A stretch of DNA of 64,000 nt, taken from the NCBI RefSeq assembly GCF_023715205.1, contig NZ_JAMBNR010000003.1:62001-126000 (forward strand), in the 5' to 3' direction. This DNA comes from Mesobacillus maritimus (lineage in GTDB: Bacteria > Bacillota > Bacilli > Bacillales > Cytobacillaceae). The translations under genes were made by a program, and so were the position numbers. Every line of letters begins with the position of its first letter. Position 1 is the first letter of the stretch. This document shows positions 62,362 through 64,000 of the stretch, piece after piece. The notes under the pieces are model-generated. The model saw nothing but the letters and a program-made list of their open reading frames with translations. It was not told where the DNA came from and did not search any database.

Positions 62362-64000
62362 TCATGTACTGCTAATGCTCTCTTTTTCTTCCACTTGTTG
62401 CTTCATCCTGAGTCGGTCTCGCTCAAGAATTGGTTTTAAATATTTTCCTGTATAGGATTCTTTTACTTCCGCGACTTGCTCTGGAGTCCCTGTGGCGACA
62501 ATCGTACCACCTTTGTCTCCGCCTTCTGGGCCAAGGTCGGTAAGGTAATCCGCTGTTTTGATAACATCAAGATTATGTTCGATCACAAGTACGGTATCAC
62601 CATTTTCCACTAGGCGTTGCAACACGACTAGCAACCTTGAGATATCATCTACATGTAAACCTGTCGTTGGTTCGTCCAGAATATATAAAGACCGACCTGT
62701 TGAACGACGATGAAGCTCAGAAGCTAGTTTAACACGCTGGGCTTCTCCACCCGAGAGAGTAGTAGCAGGCTGTCCAAGCTTAACATAACCTAATCCAACA
62801 TCTGCAATGGTTTGTAGCTTTCGCTTGATTTTAGGGATATTGCTAAAAAACTCCACTGCATCCTCTACAGTCATATCGAGGATATCTGAAATGTTTTTTC
62901 CTTTGTATTGAACCTCAAGCGTTTCACGATTATACCGTTTACCATGGCATACTTCACAAGGAACATAAACGTCAGGCAGGAAATGCATTTCAATTTTAAT
63001 AATCCCGTCGCCACGGCAGGCTTCACAGCGCCCACCCTTCACATTAAAACTAAAGCGCCCCTTTTTATAACCCCGAACCTTTGCCTCATTCGTTGAAGCA
63101 AACACATCACGGATATCATCAAACACACCCGTATAAGTTGCAGGGTTTGAGCGAGGGGTCCTACCAATTGGAGATTGGTCAATATCGACAACTTTATCTA
63201 GATGCTCGACACCTTTGATTTCACGAAACGCACCTGGTTTGCTTTTCGCACGATGAAGCTGCATCGCTAATGACTTATGCAGGATTTCATTGACTAACGT
63301 ACTTTTCCCAGAACCCGAAACCCCTGTCACAGCAATAAATGTCCCTAACGGAAACTTCACATTCACATTTTTCAAGTTGTTTTCTTTCGCACCTTTTATC
63401 TCAATATATTTTCCGTTCGGCTTACGTCTTTCGAGCGGTAAAGGAATAAATTTCTTGCCAGAGAGATATTGTCCTGTTAGCGATCTTGGGTCATTCATCA
63501 CTTCTTCCGGTGATCCAGCAGAAATGATTTCCCCCCCGTGTACACCGGCGCCTGGACCGATATCGATTAAATAATCAGCTGCGAGCATCGTGTCTTCATC
63601 ATGTTCAACAACAATTAAGGTATTCCCGATATTGCGCATATTTCTCAACGTATCAATCAAGCGATCATTATCACGCTGATGAAGCCCAATAGACGGCTCA
63701 TCGAGGATATAAAGAACCCCTGTTAACCTCGAGCCAATTTGTGTCGCAAGTCGAATCCGTTGGGCTTCTCCACCTGAAAGTGTGCCTGCCGCTCGGTTGA
63801 GCGTTAAATAATCAAGTCCTACATTAAGAAGGAAGCCAAGTCGTTCTTTTATTTCTCTAAAAATAAGATTCCCAATCTGCATTTCCTTCTCAGAAAGTTG
63901 AAGGTTATTGAAAAAGTCTAAAGCCTCTTCAATCGATAGAGCAGTAATATGCCCTATATGGTGATTGTCGATCAAAACGGCAAGGGTCTCTGGTTTTAAC
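62362..64000 (-). CDS. uvrA: Excinuclease ABC subunit A (3' part, continues past the window edge)
   Basis: About 546 C-terminal residues of the ~950-residue UvrA. Visible are the first ABC signature and Walker B ([27 protein letters not shown]), the second Walker [10 protein letters not shown], the zinc module CEACRGDG...CEVCHGK, and the second signature [12 protein letters not shown] with [10 protein letters not shown]. It recognises DNA damage and loads UvrB. The true start lies outside the window. Confidence 0.98.
   Translation of the reverse strand, partial: LKPETLAVLIDNHHIGHITALSIEEALDFFNNLQLSEKEMQIGNLIFREIKERLGFLLNVGLDYLTLNRAAGTLSGGEAQRIRLATQIGSRLTGVLYILDEPSIGLHQRDNDRLIDTLRNMRNIGNTLIVVEHDEDTMLAADYLIDIGPGAGVHGGEIISAGSPEEVMNDPRSLTGQYLSGKKFIPLPLERRKPNGKYIEIKGAKENNLKNVNVKFPLGTFIAVTGVSGSGKSTLVNEILHKSLAMQLHRAKSKPGAFREIKGVEHLDKVVDIDQSPIGRTPRSNPATYTGVFDDIRDVFASTNEAKVRGYKKGRFSFNVKGGRCEACRGDGIIKIEMHFLPDVYVPCEVCHGKRYNRETLEVQYKGKNISDILDMTVEDAVEFFSNIPKIKRKLQTIADVGLGYVKLGQPATTLSGGEAQRVKLASELHRRSTGRSLYILDEPTTGLHVDDISRLLVVLQRLVENGDTVLVIEHNLDVIKTADYLTDLGPEGGDKGGTIVATGTPEQVAEVKESYTGKYLKPILERDRLRMKQQVEEKESISST

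Overview
The window is a stretch of an AT-rich Firmicute chromosome, almost certainly a Bacillaceae genome related to Bacillus, Halalkalibacter or Anaerobacillus. Evidence is the Bacillus-type gene order in its core parts: ssrA-smpB-rnr-esterase-secG; eno-gpmI-tpiA-pgk-gapA-cggR; rpoN(sigL)-tRNA-Arg-clpP; crh-whiA-yvcK-rapZ-nudix-trxB-yvcD; hisZGDBHAF(IE); hprK-lgt-yvoD-ppaX-yvoF; yvlBD; uvrA. Crh, CcpA-type HPr kinase, a CggR operator and a CtsR operator also fit Bacillales. Most core genes lie on the minus strand.

Region 1 (1-11.1 kb) is accessory and centres on tungsten. A DNA-binding/ligand-binding regulator and a tungstate ABC transporter (tupABC) are followed by a short-chain reductase, a 49-residue orphan, a MoeB/ThiF-type adenylyltransferase, a tungsten aldehyde:ferredoxin oxidoreductase, a MoaD-like carrier plus its separate MoaD-related C-terminal domain protein, a zinc alcohol dehydrogenase and a Gfo/Idh/MocA oxidoreductase. 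Together they can import tungstate, contribute to the pterin cofactor and oxidise aldehydes. A shared ACAAAACTT-type motif overlaps the -35 region of the regulator and of the oxidoreductase. A cluster of six DnaA-box-like sites lies in the gap after the orphan gene.

Region 2 (11.1-21.6 kb) holds two PepSY-domain proteins beside a sensor kinase/response regulator pair, a YeeE/YedE sulfur transporter, a candidate terminator-ended small RNA, an MFS exporter, a DUF418 membrane protein, a DUF1450 protein, a ring-cleaving dioxygenase with an MhqR-like operator, and a YbxH-like protein.

Region 3 (21.8-37.1 kb) starts with a tmRNA gene whose T-loop is split by a 272-nt group I intron, then smpB, rnr, an esterase, secG, the glycolytic operon under CggR, a glutaredoxin-like gene, sigma-54 and tRNA-Arg(CCG). 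Region 4 (37.2-53 kb) has clpP under CtsR, the crh-to-trxB cluster, a TPR protein, a decayed NERD-protein remnant and the complete histidine operon. Region 5 (53-64 kb) has a BCCT transporter behind a strongly structured leader RNA, the hprK operon, yvlBD and the 3' part of uvrA.

The most unusual content is in the gaps between transcription units. Three arrays of a 52-bp-period repeat (27.25-27.65, 38.09-38.73 and 55.34-56.10 kb) have diverged sequences but keep a GGGCA...TTACC hairpin with compensating base changes. Three other arrays have a 21-bp period, one of them organised as a 103-bp higher-order repeat. A 177-184-bp MITE-like element occurs three times. None of these interrupts an operon.
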